From Synergistaceae bacterium (GTDB lineage Bacteria; Synergistota; Synergistia; Synergistales; Aminobacteriaceae): a stretch of 32,383 nucleotides of DNA. Positions 7,819 to 15,394 of the stretch are shown here, one piece after another. The notes below the pieces were generated by a model, which did no database searches, was not told the DNA's origin, and saw only the letters and a program-made list of their open reading frames with translations. The stretch lies in NCBI GenBank assembly GCA_017405525.1, contig JAFRAH010000018.1:1-32383 (forward strand), read 5' to 3'. Every line of letters starts with the position of its first letter. The stretch's first letter is position 1. A program made the translations under genes and the position numbers.

Positions 7819-8082
7819 ATGATCAACCTGAAGAGCTTTGACACTCTCGGCAAGAACGGCCTCGCAATGATGCAGACAGGTCTCAATTCCGCCAACGCAG
7901 CAAGTGCCAAGGTCATGGAGAGCGGGGCTGACCCCATGAGCATAGCTGAAGCCTCAATGGACATGAGCGCGGCAAAGGTCCAGATGGCAGTAGGGGCATG
8001 GCTCGTGAAGTCTCAGAACGAACTCATGGAGAGCTCACTGCAGATTTTCGGCATCGGTCAGAAACACAGCGGGCTCTACTAG
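7819..8082 (+). CDS. Small helical protein, possibly YjfB-type putative motility protein
   Basis: An 87-residue protein starts at ATG 7819 behind AAAGGAGG, about 10 bases upstream. The frame stays open upstream, but no ribosome site supports the longer version. The sequence is rich in Ala, Ser and Met and looks all-helical: a first segment (GKNGLAMMQTGLNSANAASA), then SIAEASMDMSAAKVQMAVGAWLVKSQNELMESSLQIF. There is no signal peptide, membrane segment or cysteine. The second segment loosely resembles the YjfB 'putative motility protein' family. That is a weak match by memory, so treat the function as unknown. It appears to be a stand-alone gene with its own promoter and a hairpin after the stop. 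Confidence 0.7.
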   Translation: MINLKSFDTLGKNGLAMMQTGLNSANAASAKVMESGADPMSIAEASMDMSAAKVQMAVGAWLVKSQNELMESSLQIFGIGQKHSGLY

Positions 8083-8096
8083 ACCTGCACAAAGCG

Positions 8097-8122
8097 GCCT
8101 GCCTTGAGTTCACCGGGCAGGC
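8097..8122 (+). terminator. Possible weak terminator hairpin after the small protein
   Basis: GCCTGCC (8097-8103) pairs with GGCAGGC (8116-8122) across a 12-base loop, starting 15 bases after the stop codon. The following bases (TGTATTCT) are only partly T-rich, so termination may be incomplete and the amidohydrolase gene may be read through. Confidence 0.4.
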
Positions 8123-8159
8123 TGTATTCTCACACTAAAAGGGGGGCTTGGCTTAATAC

Positions 8160-9491
8160 ATGGAGCCGACAAAAACCCAGGACGAAAAACTTTCACTCAT
8201 TAACGGACGCATTCACACGCAATCAGGAACAGCCTCGAACATCACATTTGAACATGGCCGCATCGCCTCAGTTGATGACGAGATAAGCAGCCTCGACGGG
8301 AAAATAATAGACCTTCACGGGAGGACGGTACTGCCGGGATTTTGTGATTCAAGCCTCGATTTCCTCGCATGGTCAGAGAACCAGGAACGCCTCAACTTGG
8401 GCGGTGTTCACTCAGTTCGGGAGATGTCCGAAGCAATAGAGACGTATTCACACGCAAACCCCAAGCCATTACGCGGCTGGTATGTGGCCTATAACCTCCC
8501 TGAAGAGGTCATAATCTCCCGCGATGATCTGGACTCGGTCATCCCTGCACTTCCCTGCGCAGTGATTGACGCGAAGAACAGCCATGCAGTGCTCAACACC
8601 CCGGCCATGAACGAGTTCAACATGCCGCAGGACAACGTAGAGCTTGACGAGTTCACACAGCACCTCCCGGAACTCAGCGACGAGGACATAATCCACCTAG
8701 TGAAGACGTACACCCCCAAAGTCAGCGCAATGGGCATCACTGAGATATGGGGGGACTTTTCGGGTTATGGGGACGCAAAAAGACTGTGGGATATATTGTT
8801 CGATGATGCCTATGAACTCTTCACCTTCAGGATGAGGTGCAACTTAGGGTTTGGTGATGTCAACTCGCTCAATGAGTTTCTCTCTTCAGGATTGAGGACA
8901 GGGGACGGCCTTCCGTTCTGCAAGCTGGGGGGAATACTCTTAGATGGCAACCTAGAGCAGCAGGAACAGAAGAACATGATAGTATCGGCTCATCTTTCAG
9001 GCTGTCAGATAATCAGCGACAACAACAAATCCTGCCTTAACGCCCTCGAACGCGTCATCAAGAAATCCCGGAAGAACTCCCGCCACGTAGTCAAGGACAT
9101 CACAGGCAGCCTCATAGAGAGGATGAGACTGCTGGGGCTTGGGGGCATTGTGTTTCCTGGACAGGAAGATGACTTCATTCACGAGGCATTCCAGAACGGA
9201 TTAGTGATTTCGGCAGGAAGCGGCCAGTCTCTCACATCACCCGTAAAGTCGATAAGCAGCCTGGTATCTCATGGCCTTAGTGTCGCCGAAGCACTGAGCA
9301 TATACACATGGTCAGCGTCATGGAACAGCATGAACGAGTCCCGTCGTGGCGAGCTTGCTGTGGGGAATGATGCGGACATAGTGATACTTGAGCAGGATCC
9401 GTTCCTAGTGAGGCCGGAAGAGATCGCTGGAATTGACGTAGCTATGACGTTCTGCGCCGGTTGTGCAGTATATGACTCCGGGGCAATATGA
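8160..9491 (+). CDS. Degenerate amidohydrolase-fold protein (YtcJ-like), predicted metal-free
   Basis: This 443-residue protein follows the amidohydrolase family 3 (YtcJ/NfdA-like) plan. An N-terminal beta-sandwich (LINGRIHTQSG, IASVDDE, IIDLHGRTVLPGF) is followed by a TIM-barrel region. The C-terminus is typical: SVAEALSIYTWSASWN and then RGELAVGNDADIVILEQDP. The catalytic residues appear lost. The usual LPGFxDSHxH reads LPGFCDSSLD (58-67), so both histidines are replaced. No HxIGD or IEH stretch is found in the barrel. The late GSD aspartate is Gly355. It is also shorter than the roughly 530 residues usual for YtcJ proteins. There is no frameshift, so it is probably a maintained protein with a changed role. 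malQ starts 22 bases downstream and is probably co-transcribed. Confidence 0.75.
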   Translation: MEPTKTQDEKLSLINGRIHTQSGTASNITFEHGRIASVDDEISSLDGKIIDLHGRTVLPGFCDSSLDFLAWSENQERLNLGGVHSVREMSEAIETYSHANPKPLRGWYVAYNLPEEVIISRDDLDSVIPALPCAVIDAKNSHAVLNTPAMNEFNMPQDNVELDEFTQHLPELSDEDIIHLVKTYTPKVSAMGITEIWGDFSGYGDAKRLWDILFDDAYELFTFRMRCNLGFGDVNSLNEFLSSGLRTGDGLPFCKLGGILLDGNLEQQEQKNMIVSAHLSGCQIISDNNKSCLNALERVIKKSRKNSRHVVKDITGSLIERMRLLGLGGIVFPGQEDDFIHEAFQNGLVISAGSGQSLTSPVKSISSLVSHGLSVAEALSIYTWSASWNSMNESRRGELAVGNDADIVILEQDPFLVRPEEIAGIDVAMTFCAGCAVYDSGAI

Positions 9492-9513
9492 TTTATCAGG
9501 AGGAAAAATTTTC

Positions 9514-11028
9514 ATGAGTACCAGCAAGACAAAACGCAGCGCGGGAATATTACTGCCGGTTACATCACTTCCCTCAAAGTACGGCATAGGAGATTTCGGG
9601 CCAGAGGCGTTGAAGTTCGGGAAGTTCCTTCATGACGCGGGGCAGAAGATATGGCAGGTTCTCCCGATGACGACGATAGACCCCGGATGCGGGAACTCAC
9701 CCTACAGCCCAACGTCAGCATTCGCGGGGAATCACCTTCTTGTCAGTCCTGAACTCCTCATTGATGACGGCCTCCTTACCCCCGAAGAACTGAAGAAGTC
9801 TGCGGCAAAATACGACTTCACGAAGAACCCCGGACGTGTGGACTATGAGTCAGCGCGCGAGTTCAAGACCGAGATACTGAACGCTGCCTACAAGCACATG
9901 ATGAAGGGGAATAACTCAGCATTCAGGACGTTCACGGCAGGGACAGAGTGGCTTGAAGGTTTCGCTATGTTCAGCGTCATCAAGCAGGTACAGGGTGGTG
10001 CTCCATGGTATGAGTGGCCTGACGAACTGAAGCACCGGGACACTGAAGCCTTGAGGAAATTCCGGGCTGAATACTCTGAGGAGATTTCACGGCAGGAGTT
10101 CTACCAGTATATATTCTTCCGTCAGGTCAAGGCTCTTCACTCGTACCTGAATGAGCTTGAGATTGAGATTGTCGGGGATATGCCGCTATATGTTACGATG
10201 GACTGCGCGGATGTCTGGCAGAATCCGGGACAGTTTGACCTTGACGAAGACTTGACCCCCGTAACAGTTGCGGGAGTTCCGCCGGATTACTTCAGCGCGA
10301 CGGGGCAATTATGGGGCAACCCCACCTACAAGTGGAACGTAATGGAGAAAGACGGCTTTGACTGGTGGATTAGGCGGCTCAGGAACTTACTGGCCATGTT
10401 CGACAAGGTGAGGATAGATCACTTCCGTGGGCTTGCGGCTTACTGGGCAGTACCTTACGGCGAGGAGACCGCGAAAAATGGCGAGTGGGTAGATGTCCCT
10501 GATGGTTTCTTTGCGGCACTGAAGGAGAATTTCCCGGATATGCCATTCTGGGCTGAGAACTTAGGGATAATCACTCCTGACGTTGAGGAGCTCAGGAAGG
10601 ACTACGGACTGCCGGGAATGCTGGTGCTTCACTTTGCGTTCGGGAATCCTGCCGACAACCCCTATGCTCCCCACAACCACACGAGGGACTCGGTCGTCTA
10701 CACCGGCACTCACGACAACAACACCTCAAGGGGTTGGTTCGAGAATGACGCGACTGAGGACGAGATCAAGAACTTTGCGTCATACATTGGGCGTGATGTC
10801 ATGGACGGCTATATATTCACGTCAGAGGTTACGAGGCTTGCTGTGAGCTCAGTGGCTGACACCGCGATTATACCCATGCAGGATTACTTGAGGCTTGGGG
10901 CTGAGGCGAGGATTAACGTACCGTCAACGCCTTCGGGCAACTGGTCATGGAGGATGCAGGAGGACGCTATACCTGACGGATTGGCTGACAGGATACGTGC
11001 GGCCTGCAAGCTCTACGGGAGGGTGTAA
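9514..11028 (+). CDS. malQ: 4-alpha-glucanotransferase (amylomaltase, GH77)
   Basis: MalQ moves alpha-1,4-glucan segments between maltodextrins in the cytoplasm, releasing glucose. The 504-residue protein opens with AGILLPVTSLPSKYGIGDFG and carries the GH77 blocks GDMPLYVTMDCADVW, AGVPPDYFSATGQLWGNPTY and KVRIDHFRGLAAYW. By family alignment Asp302 is the nucleophile, Glu348 (PFWAENLG) the acid/base and Asp401 (YTGTHDNNT) the stabiliser. Start ATG 9514 has AGGAGG 10 bases upstream; an earlier in-frame ATG at 9463 lies inside the preceding gene and has no such site. The next gene starts 1 base after the stop. No other maltodextrin genes are in the window. Confidence 0.96.
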   Translation: MSTSKTKRSAGILLPVTSLPSKYGIGDFGPEALKFGKFLHDAGQKIWQVLPMTTIDPGCGNSPYSPTSAFAGNHLLVSPELLIDDGLLTPEELKKSAAKYDFTKNPGRVDYESAREFKTEILNAAYKHMMKGNNSAFRTFTAGTEWLEGFAMFSVIKQVQGGAPWYEWPDELKHRDTEALRKFRAEYSEEISRQEFYQYIFFRQVKALHSYLNELEIEIVGDMPLYVTMDCADVWQNPGQFDLDEDLTPVTVAGVPPDYFSATGQLWGNPTYKWNVMEKDGFDWWIRRLRNLLAMFDKVRIDHFRGLAAYWAVPYGEETAKNGEWVDVPDGFFAALKENFPDMPFWAENLGIITPDVEELRKDYGLPGMLVLHFAFGNPADNPYAPHNHTRDSVVYTGTHDNNTSRGWFENDATEDEIKNFASYIGRDVMDGYIFTSEVTRLAVSSVADTAIIPMQDYLRLGAEARINVPSTPSGNWSWRMQEDAIPDGLADRIRAACKLYGRV

Positions 11029-11029
11029 C

Positions 11030-11494
11030 GTGTCAGCAAGATACTACATCTCCTACGGGAGCAACATGAACGTGGAGAAGATGAAGGTACGTACACCTGA
11101 CGCGGTCATACTGGGCAAAAGTGTGCTCAAGGGCTGGCGTTTGCAGTTCAGGTACGGGGCTAACATCATCGAGGCTTCAGGGGCAGAGACACCCGCCGTA
11201 ATCTGGAGCATCTCAGAGCAGGACGAGCGAAACCTTGACGACTACGAGGGCTTTCCTGACTTCTACATCAAGAGGGACATGAATATTCCTGTTACGTCCC
11301 TTGATGGCGGGGACTTGGGTGAGTTCACTGCAATGGTCTACATAATGACTGACGAGGCCGTGAAAGCCAAGAGCGTTAATCCTGTTCCTCCTGACTACTA
11401 TTATTCGGTGATTGATGAGGCTTATGGGACATTCGGTTTCGACAAGGGCATTCTCATTGAGGCATTGGAGGAGGCAAAGAGCCTGAAACGTTGA
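11030..11494 (+). CDS. Gamma-glutamylcyclotransferase-like (AIG2/GGCT fold) protein
   Basis: A 154-residue protein starts at GTG 11030, one base after the malQ stop, with GGGAGGG about 5 bases upstream. The GGCT-fold signature YISYGSNM opens the protein. The conserved catalytic-type glutamate is in LDDYEGFPDFY, followed by the beta strands EFTAMVYIMTD and the C-terminal PPDYYYSVIDEAYGTFGFD. Family members cyclise gamma-glutamyl or related amine-linked glutamyl groups to 5-oxoproline (BtrG is one example), but many are uncharacterised. The substrate here is unknown, and coupling with malQ gives no obvious metabolic link. The family call is good; the reaction is only inferred. Confidence 0.82.
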   Translation: MSARYYISYGSNMNVEKMKVRTPDAVILGKSVLKGWRLQFRYGANIIEASGAETPAVIWSISEQDERNLDDYEGFPDFYIKRDMNIPVTSLDGGDLGEFTAMVYIMTDEAVKAKSVNPVPPDYYYSVIDEAYGTFGFDKGILIEALEEAKSLKR

Positions 11495-11572
11495 GCGTTG
11501 AACTTCCGGGCATGTATTCCGTGCGATTATGTGCCCCTGTTTCTCCCGTCATGTCAGGAAGCCGGAGCGCAC

Positions 11573-11601
11573 AAAAAAACCCGCCATCTTGCAGCGGATT
11601 T
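11573..11601 (-). terminator. Rho-independent terminator of the tRNA transcript
   Basis: Read on the minus strand, AAATCCGC (11601-11594) pairs with GCGGGTTT (11584-11577), including one G-U pair, around a 9-base loop. It continues into a run of seven Ts (11579-11573). It lies 32 bases beyond the CCA end of the tRNA. The plus-strand downstream side is also fairly T-rich, so it may serve the cyclotransferase gene as well. Confidence 0.75.
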
Positions 11602-11632
11602 CGTTATCTTTTCGTTATCTTCTAGTGTAACT

Positions 11633-11709
11633 TGGTGGGCCCACCTGGACTCGAACCAGGAACCTTCCGGTTATGAGCCGGTGGCTCTAACCACTTGAGC
11701 TATGGGCCC
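11633..11709 (-). tRNA. tRNA with CAT anticodon (elongator Met, or Ile2), CCA encoded
   Basis: Read on the minus strand, the 77 bases fold as a cloverleaf. The acceptor is GGGCCCA with TGGGCCC, then discriminator A and an encoded CCA. The D-stem is GCTC/GAGC. The anticodon loop is CTCATAA with CAT at 11675-11673. The T-arm is CCTGG-TTCGAGT-CCAGG. The anticodon stem has four GC pairs with an A-A mismatch at its outer end. The paired G1-C72 end argues against initiator tRNA, which in bacteria has a mismatch there. Elongator Met and Ile2 (with lysidine at C34) cannot be separated by eye; the CGGCTCATAACCG stem-loop is similar to Ile2 of Bacillus. Confidence 0.95.
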
Positions 11710-11726
11710 GGCTCGAACAAGGCAAG

Positions 11727-11755
11727 ATTTTACACGTCCTGTTGTTTTGCGTCAA
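11727..11755 (-). promoter_or_regulatory. Sigma-70-type promoter of the tRNA gene
   Basis: On the minus strand, TTGACG (11755-11750) and TAAAAT (11732-11727) are separated by exactly 17 bases. The predicted start is about 10 bases upstream of the mature tRNA 5' end. Confidence 0.8.
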
Positions 11756-11794
11756 GCCTGAAATTTTTTCCCCGCCAAATATCGAAACATGTAT

Positions 11795-11800
11795 TATAAT
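11795..11800 (+). promoter_or_regulatory. Probable -10 element for ptsH-ptsI
   Basis: A perfect TATAAT lies about 77 bases upstream of the HPr start. No good -35 is visible at 16-18 bases, so activator dependence or another -10 is possible. The leader from about 11807 to 11876 shows no recognisable riboswitch or attenuator hairpin. Confidence 0.45.
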
Positions 11801-11876
11801 CTGAGACTAACAACAATCCATTACCTTTTGGACAACTTAATATCTCACATTCAGCACAGAAAGGATGCAGACAGTC

Positions 11877-12134
11877 ATGAAAGAATTTACGTACGTCATC
11901 ACCGACCCCGTAGGTATCCACGCACGTCCCGCCGGTCTTCTCGTCAAGGAGGCCAAGAACTTCAAGAGCACCGCAACGTTCATCAAGGGCGAGAAGTCAG
12001 CAAAGGCAACCGCACTCATGAAGCTGATGGGAATGGGCATCAAGCAGGGTGATGAGGTTCTTATCCGCGTTGAGGGCGAGGACGAGGAAGCCTGCGCCGC
12101 CGCTCTGGAGAAGTTCATGAAGGAGAATTTCTAG
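11877..12134 (+). CDS. ptsH: PTS phosphocarrier protein HPr
   Basis: HPr relays phosphate from enzyme I to sugar-specific EIIA domains. The 85-residue protein carries His15 in DPVGIHARPAG at the canonical position. The region that normally holds regulatory Ser46 (the KSIMG motif) reads AKATALMKLMGMGIKQGDEV, so residue 46 is Ala with Thr45 beside it. Control by HPr kinase/phosphorylase at Ser46 is therefore not expected. ATG 11877 is chosen because the AAAGG ribosome site directly abuts the other in-frame ATG at 11865, leaving no spacing for it, whereas it is 12 bases from 11877. The ptsI start follows 3 bases after the stop. Confidence 0.95.
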   Translation: MKEFTYVITDPVGIHARPAGLLVKEAKNFKSTATFIKGEKSAKATALMKLMGMGIKQGDEVLIRVEGEDEEACAAALEKFMKENF

Positions 12135-12137
12135 GCT

Positions 12138-13850
12138 ATGCAGACCTTCAAGGGTACGAAGATCGTAAACGGAATAGCCATCGGTAAGATCAAGGTCTAC
12201 AAGGCACCCGTCTACGAGATCAGCGAAGAACTCGTAAGCGACATAGCCGCCGAGCTTGAACGCTACGAAGCCGCCCGCCTGAAAGTCCAGGAAGACCAGA
12301 ACGCCCTCTACGACAAGGAGATGAAGGCCGGGCACAAGGACACCGCCGGAATATTCGAGGCTCACGCACTGATGCTTGACGACGACGACACACTCAATGA
12401 CCCCTGCAAGGAGATCATGGCTGAGGGACATACGGCAGAATATGCGGTGCGTCAGGCATTCGACGAGGCAGCCCAGCAGTTCAGCGAGATGGAGGACGAA
12501 TACTTCAGGGCAAGGAGCGCGGACGTTATCGACCTGAAGAACTCAATGCTTGATGTACTTTTCGGCGCAGACACTTCAAGCCTTCAGGGTACAGAGCCCG
12601 CAATACTCGTTGCTGAGGACTTGGCACCCTCTGAGACAGTGAAGCTCGACAAGTCATTACTTCTCGGCCTCGTTACTCGTCAGGGCAGCTCAAACAGCCA
12701 CACCGCAATATTAGCTCGAAGCATGAACTGGCCGACGCTTATTCAGTGCCACGACGTAGCTGACGACTGGGACGGGAAATTTGCCATCCTCGACGGCTAC
12801 AACTCATGCATCTACATTGAGCCGGAACAGGATATCATCGACAAGCTCACGGCAAAGCAGAAGGAAGACCGCGAGAAAGAAGCCAAGCTGCAGGAACTCA
12901 AGGGACAGCCCAGCGTAACGAAGGACGGCCAGAAGGTAAGGCTTTACGCGAACATCGGCGGCCCGAAGGACATCAAGGCAGTCCTTGAGAATGACGCAGA
13001 AGGTGTAGGCTTGTTCCGTTCTGAGTTCGTCTACCTCAACAGCAAGGAAGACCCATCGGAAGAAGCACAGTTCCAGGCTTACAAGCAGGTGCTCGAAGGA
13101 TTAGCCCCACGTCTCGTAGTCATCAGGACATGCGACATTGGTGCCGACAAGACGATTGACTACATGCACCTCGACAAGGAGGAAAACCCCGCGCTTGGTT
13201 TCAGGGCTGTGCGTATATGCCTTTCACGCCCGGACTTCTTCAAGCGTCAGTTGAGGGCACTTCTCAGGGCATCAGCATTCGGGAATCTCGGTATCATGTT
13301 CCCGATGATAATCAGCCGCTGGGAAGTCCAGGAGTGCAAGAAGATTCTTGAGGAGTGCAAGAAGGAGCTCGAGGCAGAAGGCCAGAAGGTCGGGAAGTAC
13401 GAGATCGGCATAATGATTGAGACACCGGCCGCCGCATTGTGTGCAGATGAACTAGCTGAGGAAGTCGACTTCTTCTCACTGGGCACTAACGACCTCACGC
13501 AGTATACGTGCGCAATTGACCGTCAGAGCGCAAACCTTGAGAGGTTCTCTGACACACACCACCCTGCGTTGCTGAGGCTCATACGCGAGACAATCGAGGC
13601 AGGACACAGGCATAACACATGGGTAGGCATCTGCGGTGAGCTCGGTGCAGACCCGACACTCTCTGAAGAGTTCCTGAAGTGGGGAGTTGATGAGCTCTCA
13701 GTGAACCCGAAGAGCATTCTTCCTCTCCGCGAAAGAGTCAGGAATATGGATCTGTCGAAATACAAGACTGAAGCCCCCAAAGCTGAAGCCAAGCCTGAAA
13801 TTAAGGCCGCAGAGAAGCCGAAGGGGTTATTTGGGAGGTTATTCGGATAA
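12138..13850 (+). CDS. ptsI: PTS enzyme I (phosphoenolpyruvate-protein phosphotransferase)
   Basis: Enzyme I takes phosphate from PEP and passes it to HPr in the cytoplasm. In the 570 residues the phospho-histidine domain shows QGSSNSHTAILARS with His188. The PEP-binding TIM barrel shows GVGLFRSEFVYL, RTCDIGADKT, ENPALGFRAVRI, GIMIETPAAA and FSLGTNDLTQY, and Cys499 in GICGELGADP. Enzyme I normally ends near residue 540. Here about 30 more residues follow, an Ala-Lys-Glu-Pro-rich linker and then KPKGLFGRLFG. AGGAGA lies 11 bases before the ATG, and the gene is coupled to ptsH. No EII components are nearby. Confidence 0.96.
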   Translation: MQTFKGTKIVNGIAIGKIKVYKAPVYEISEELVSDIAAELERYEAARLKVQEDQNALYDKEMKAGHKDTAGIFEAHALMLDDDDTLNDPCKEIMAEGHTAEYAVRQAFDEAAQQFSEMEDEYFRARSADVIDLKNSMLDVLFGADTSSLQGTEPAILVAEDLAPSETVKLDKSLLLGLVTRQGSSNSHTAILARSMNWPTLIQCHDVADDWDGKFAILDGYNSCIYIEPEQDIIDKLTAKQKEDREKEAKLQELKGQPSVTKDGQKVRLYANIGGPKDIKAVLENDAEGVGLFRSEFVYLNSKEDPSEEAQFQAYKQVLEGLAPRLVVIRTCDIGADKTIDYMHLDKEENPALGFRAVRICLSRPDFFKRQLRALLRASAFGNLGIMFPMIISRWEVQECKKILEECKKELEAEGQKVGKYEIGIMIETPAAALCADELAEEVDFFSLGTNDLTQYTCAIDRQSANLERFSDTHHPALLRLIRETIEAGHRHNTWVGICGELGADPTLSEEFLKWGVDELSVNPKSILPLRERVRNMDLSKYKTEAPKAEAKPEIKAAEKPKGLFGRLFG

Positions 13851-13851
13851 G

Positions 13852-14754
13852 ATGTTATACGGAGCACTAGAAGCCGGCGGGACTAAGATGGTCTGTGCAG
13901 TCGGCAATGAGAACGGCCAGATTCTGGATCAGCTTTCTATCCCCACAACAACGCCTGAAGAGACAATGCCGAAGGTAATCGAGTACTTCAAGGCGAAAAT
14001 CTCACCTGAACTGCCCGAAGACGAGAGGATTACCGCACTCGGTATAGCCTGTTTCGGGCCCGTTGATGTCCGCAAGAACTCGAAGACTTACGGAAACATA
14101 CTCAACACCCCTAAAATCCCGTGGCGAAATTACCCGATGGTCAAGGCCATGAAGGACGCTCTTGATATTCCCGTAGGCTTTGACACGGACGTGAACGGCT
14201 CACTTCTGGGCGAGGCTACATGGGGAACAGCAAAAGGTCTCACTGACGCGGTGTACTTCACGATCGGAACAGGCATAGGAATGGGCGCAATGTCCGGTGG
14301 AAATCTCATTCACGGAATGCTGCACCCGGAGGCAGGACACCTCATCATGTCGAGAGTTCCCGGCGATGAGTACAAGGGTCATTGCCCTTCACACGGAGCA
14401 TGTTTCGAGGGTATGGCGGCAGGCCCGGCAATCGAGGAACGCTGGGGGAAGCCCGGTAAAGACCTCGCCGACATGCCGGAAGTCTGGGAGCTTGAGGCAA
14501 AGTACATAGCTCAGGCAATCGTGGATATTACCATGACGTTAAGCCCGCAGAAAATCATTCTTGGCGGCGGCGTGATGGGACAGTCGCAGTTGTTCCCGCT
14601 GATAAGGAAGTATGTTACTGAGTACATCAACGACTACATCAGCACGAAGGAACTCCGCAACATCAACGCCTATATTACCCCGGCGGCTCTGAATGGAAAT
14701 CAGGGCATAATGGGAGCAATAAGGCTTGCTGAGATGGCGGCAGAAGAAGAATAG
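13852..14754 (+). CDS. ROK-family sugar kinase, probable fructokinase
   Basis: This 300-residue protein starts at ATG 13852, one base after the ptsI stop, with GGGAGG inside the end of ptsI. It has the ROK/ASKHA ATP-binding signature YGALEAGGTKMVCAVG, the second phosphate region FTIGTGIGMGAM, the sugar-binding part HPEAGHLIM and the zinc-binding cluster GHCPSHGACFEG. The last is characteristic of the bacterial fructokinase branch (YdhR/ScrK-like). It would phosphorylate a free hexose, probably fructose, at the expense of ATP. Position behind ptsH-ptsI suggests shared control with sugar uptake. A hairpin terminator follows. Mannokinase or another hexose kinase activity cannot be excluded. Confidence 0.88.
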   Translation: MLYGALEAGGTKMVCAVGNENGQILDQLSIPTTTPEETMPKVIEYFKAKISPELPEDERITALGIACFGPVDVRKNSKTYGNILNTPKIPWRNYPMVKAMKDALDIPVGFDTDVNGSLLGEATWGTAKGLTDAVYFTIGTGIGMGAMSGGNLIHGMLHPEAGHLIMSRVPGDEYKGHCPSHGACFEGMAAGPAIEERWGKPGKDLADMPEVWELEAKYIAQAIVDITMTLSPQKIILGGGVMGQSQLFPLIRKYVTEYINDYISTKELRNINAYITPAALNGNQGIMGAIRLAEMAAEEE

Positions 14755-14770
14755 AACACGCTCTTAATCG

Positions 14771-14807
14771 CCCTGCCCTGTGTAGAAAATTATGCGGGGC
14801 GGGGTTT
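14771..14807 (+). terminator. Terminator hairpin after the ROK kinase
   Basis: CCCTGCCC (14771-14778) pairs with GGGCGGGG (14797-14804), eight pairs including one U-G, across an 18-base loop. It is followed by TTTGTTGTGT. The T run is imperfect but the stem is very GC-rich. Confidence 0.65.
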
Positions 14808-14813
14808 GTTGTG

Positions 14814-14819
14814 TATAAT
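14814..14819 (+). promoter_or_regulatory. Probable -10 element for cheW
   Basis: TATAAT lies just after the terminator, about 38 bases before the cheW ATG. The -35 would fall within the hairpin stem and is not a recognisable TTGACA. This would start a fresh transcript for cheW and the downstream genes. Confidence 0.4.
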
Positions 14820-14856
14820 ACGACGAAATAACAGTGAAAAAGAGGCAGAAACTTTT

Positions 14857-15387
14857 ATGGCTGACGTTCAGAAATTAGACCCCACCAAGAAAGAAGTAAA
14901 TCAGGATTTCAGAGATATTGACATGGAGTCTCTCGGTGAAGAGCATATCAACCTCGTGTTCACTCTAGGACGCGAGAATTTCGGCGTTGATGTCAACCTT
15001 GTGCGCGAGATCGTCCGTGTTCCCTCATTCATCACGAGAGTCCCCAATGCCCCGGCATACATCAGGGGGGTAATCAACCTTCGCGGAACTATAGTGCCGG
15101 TGTTCGACATGCACCTCAAGATCGGAATGGCAGGAAAGCCCCTCACTGACGAGGCAAGAATCGTAGTTATCGCCATCAATGAAGTAACGTTCGGAATGAT
15201 CGTGAACTCGGTGCGTGAAGTCCTGACTATCTATGATGCACAGCTTGAGGTAGCCACGAAACTATCATCATCGATTGACCGGCGTTATGTTCTCTGGGTA
15301 GCTAAGCCCGCAGATGACAGGCTGATACTTCTACTTGACGTGTCCAACCTGTTCGAGCTTGACCAGATTTTAGAGGACAGCGAGTAG
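14857..15387 (+). CDS. cheW: Chemotaxis coupling protein CheW
   Basis: CheW links the histidine kinase CheA to chemoreceptors at the inner face of the membrane. The 176-residue protein has a short acidic N-terminal extension and then the CheW fold: VFTLGRENFGVDVNLVREIV, SFITRVPNAPAYIRGVINLR, GTIVPVFDMHLKIGM, RIVVIAINEVTFGMIVNSVR and LILLLDVSNLFE. ATG 14857 is preceded by AGAGG at about 12 bases; the upstream in-frame ATG at 14806 overlaps the terminator and promoter. No CheA, receptor or other che gene is in the window. The amidase gene starts 7 bases after the stop. Confidence 0.95.
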   Translation: MADVQKLDPTKKEVNQDFRDIDMESLGEEHINLVFTLGRENFGVDVNLVREIVRVPSFITRVPNAPAYIRGVINLRGTIVPVFDMHLKIGMAGKPLTDEARIVVIAINEVTFGMIVNSVREVLTIYDAQLEVATKLSSSIDRRYVLWVAKPADDRLILLLDVSNLFELDQILEDSE

Positions 15388-15394
15388 GCTCTTT

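Noticed and set aside
11498-11698. A 66-codon plus-strand frame between the cyclotransferase gene and the PTS genes
   Set aside because: It runs across the minus-strand tRNA and its terminator; its end (AHLDSNQEPSGYEP) is the familiar false translation of a tRNA.
11801-11876. Possible riboswitch or antiterminator in the ptsH leader
   Set aside because: The leader is short and shows no stable stem or known riboswitch core by eye.
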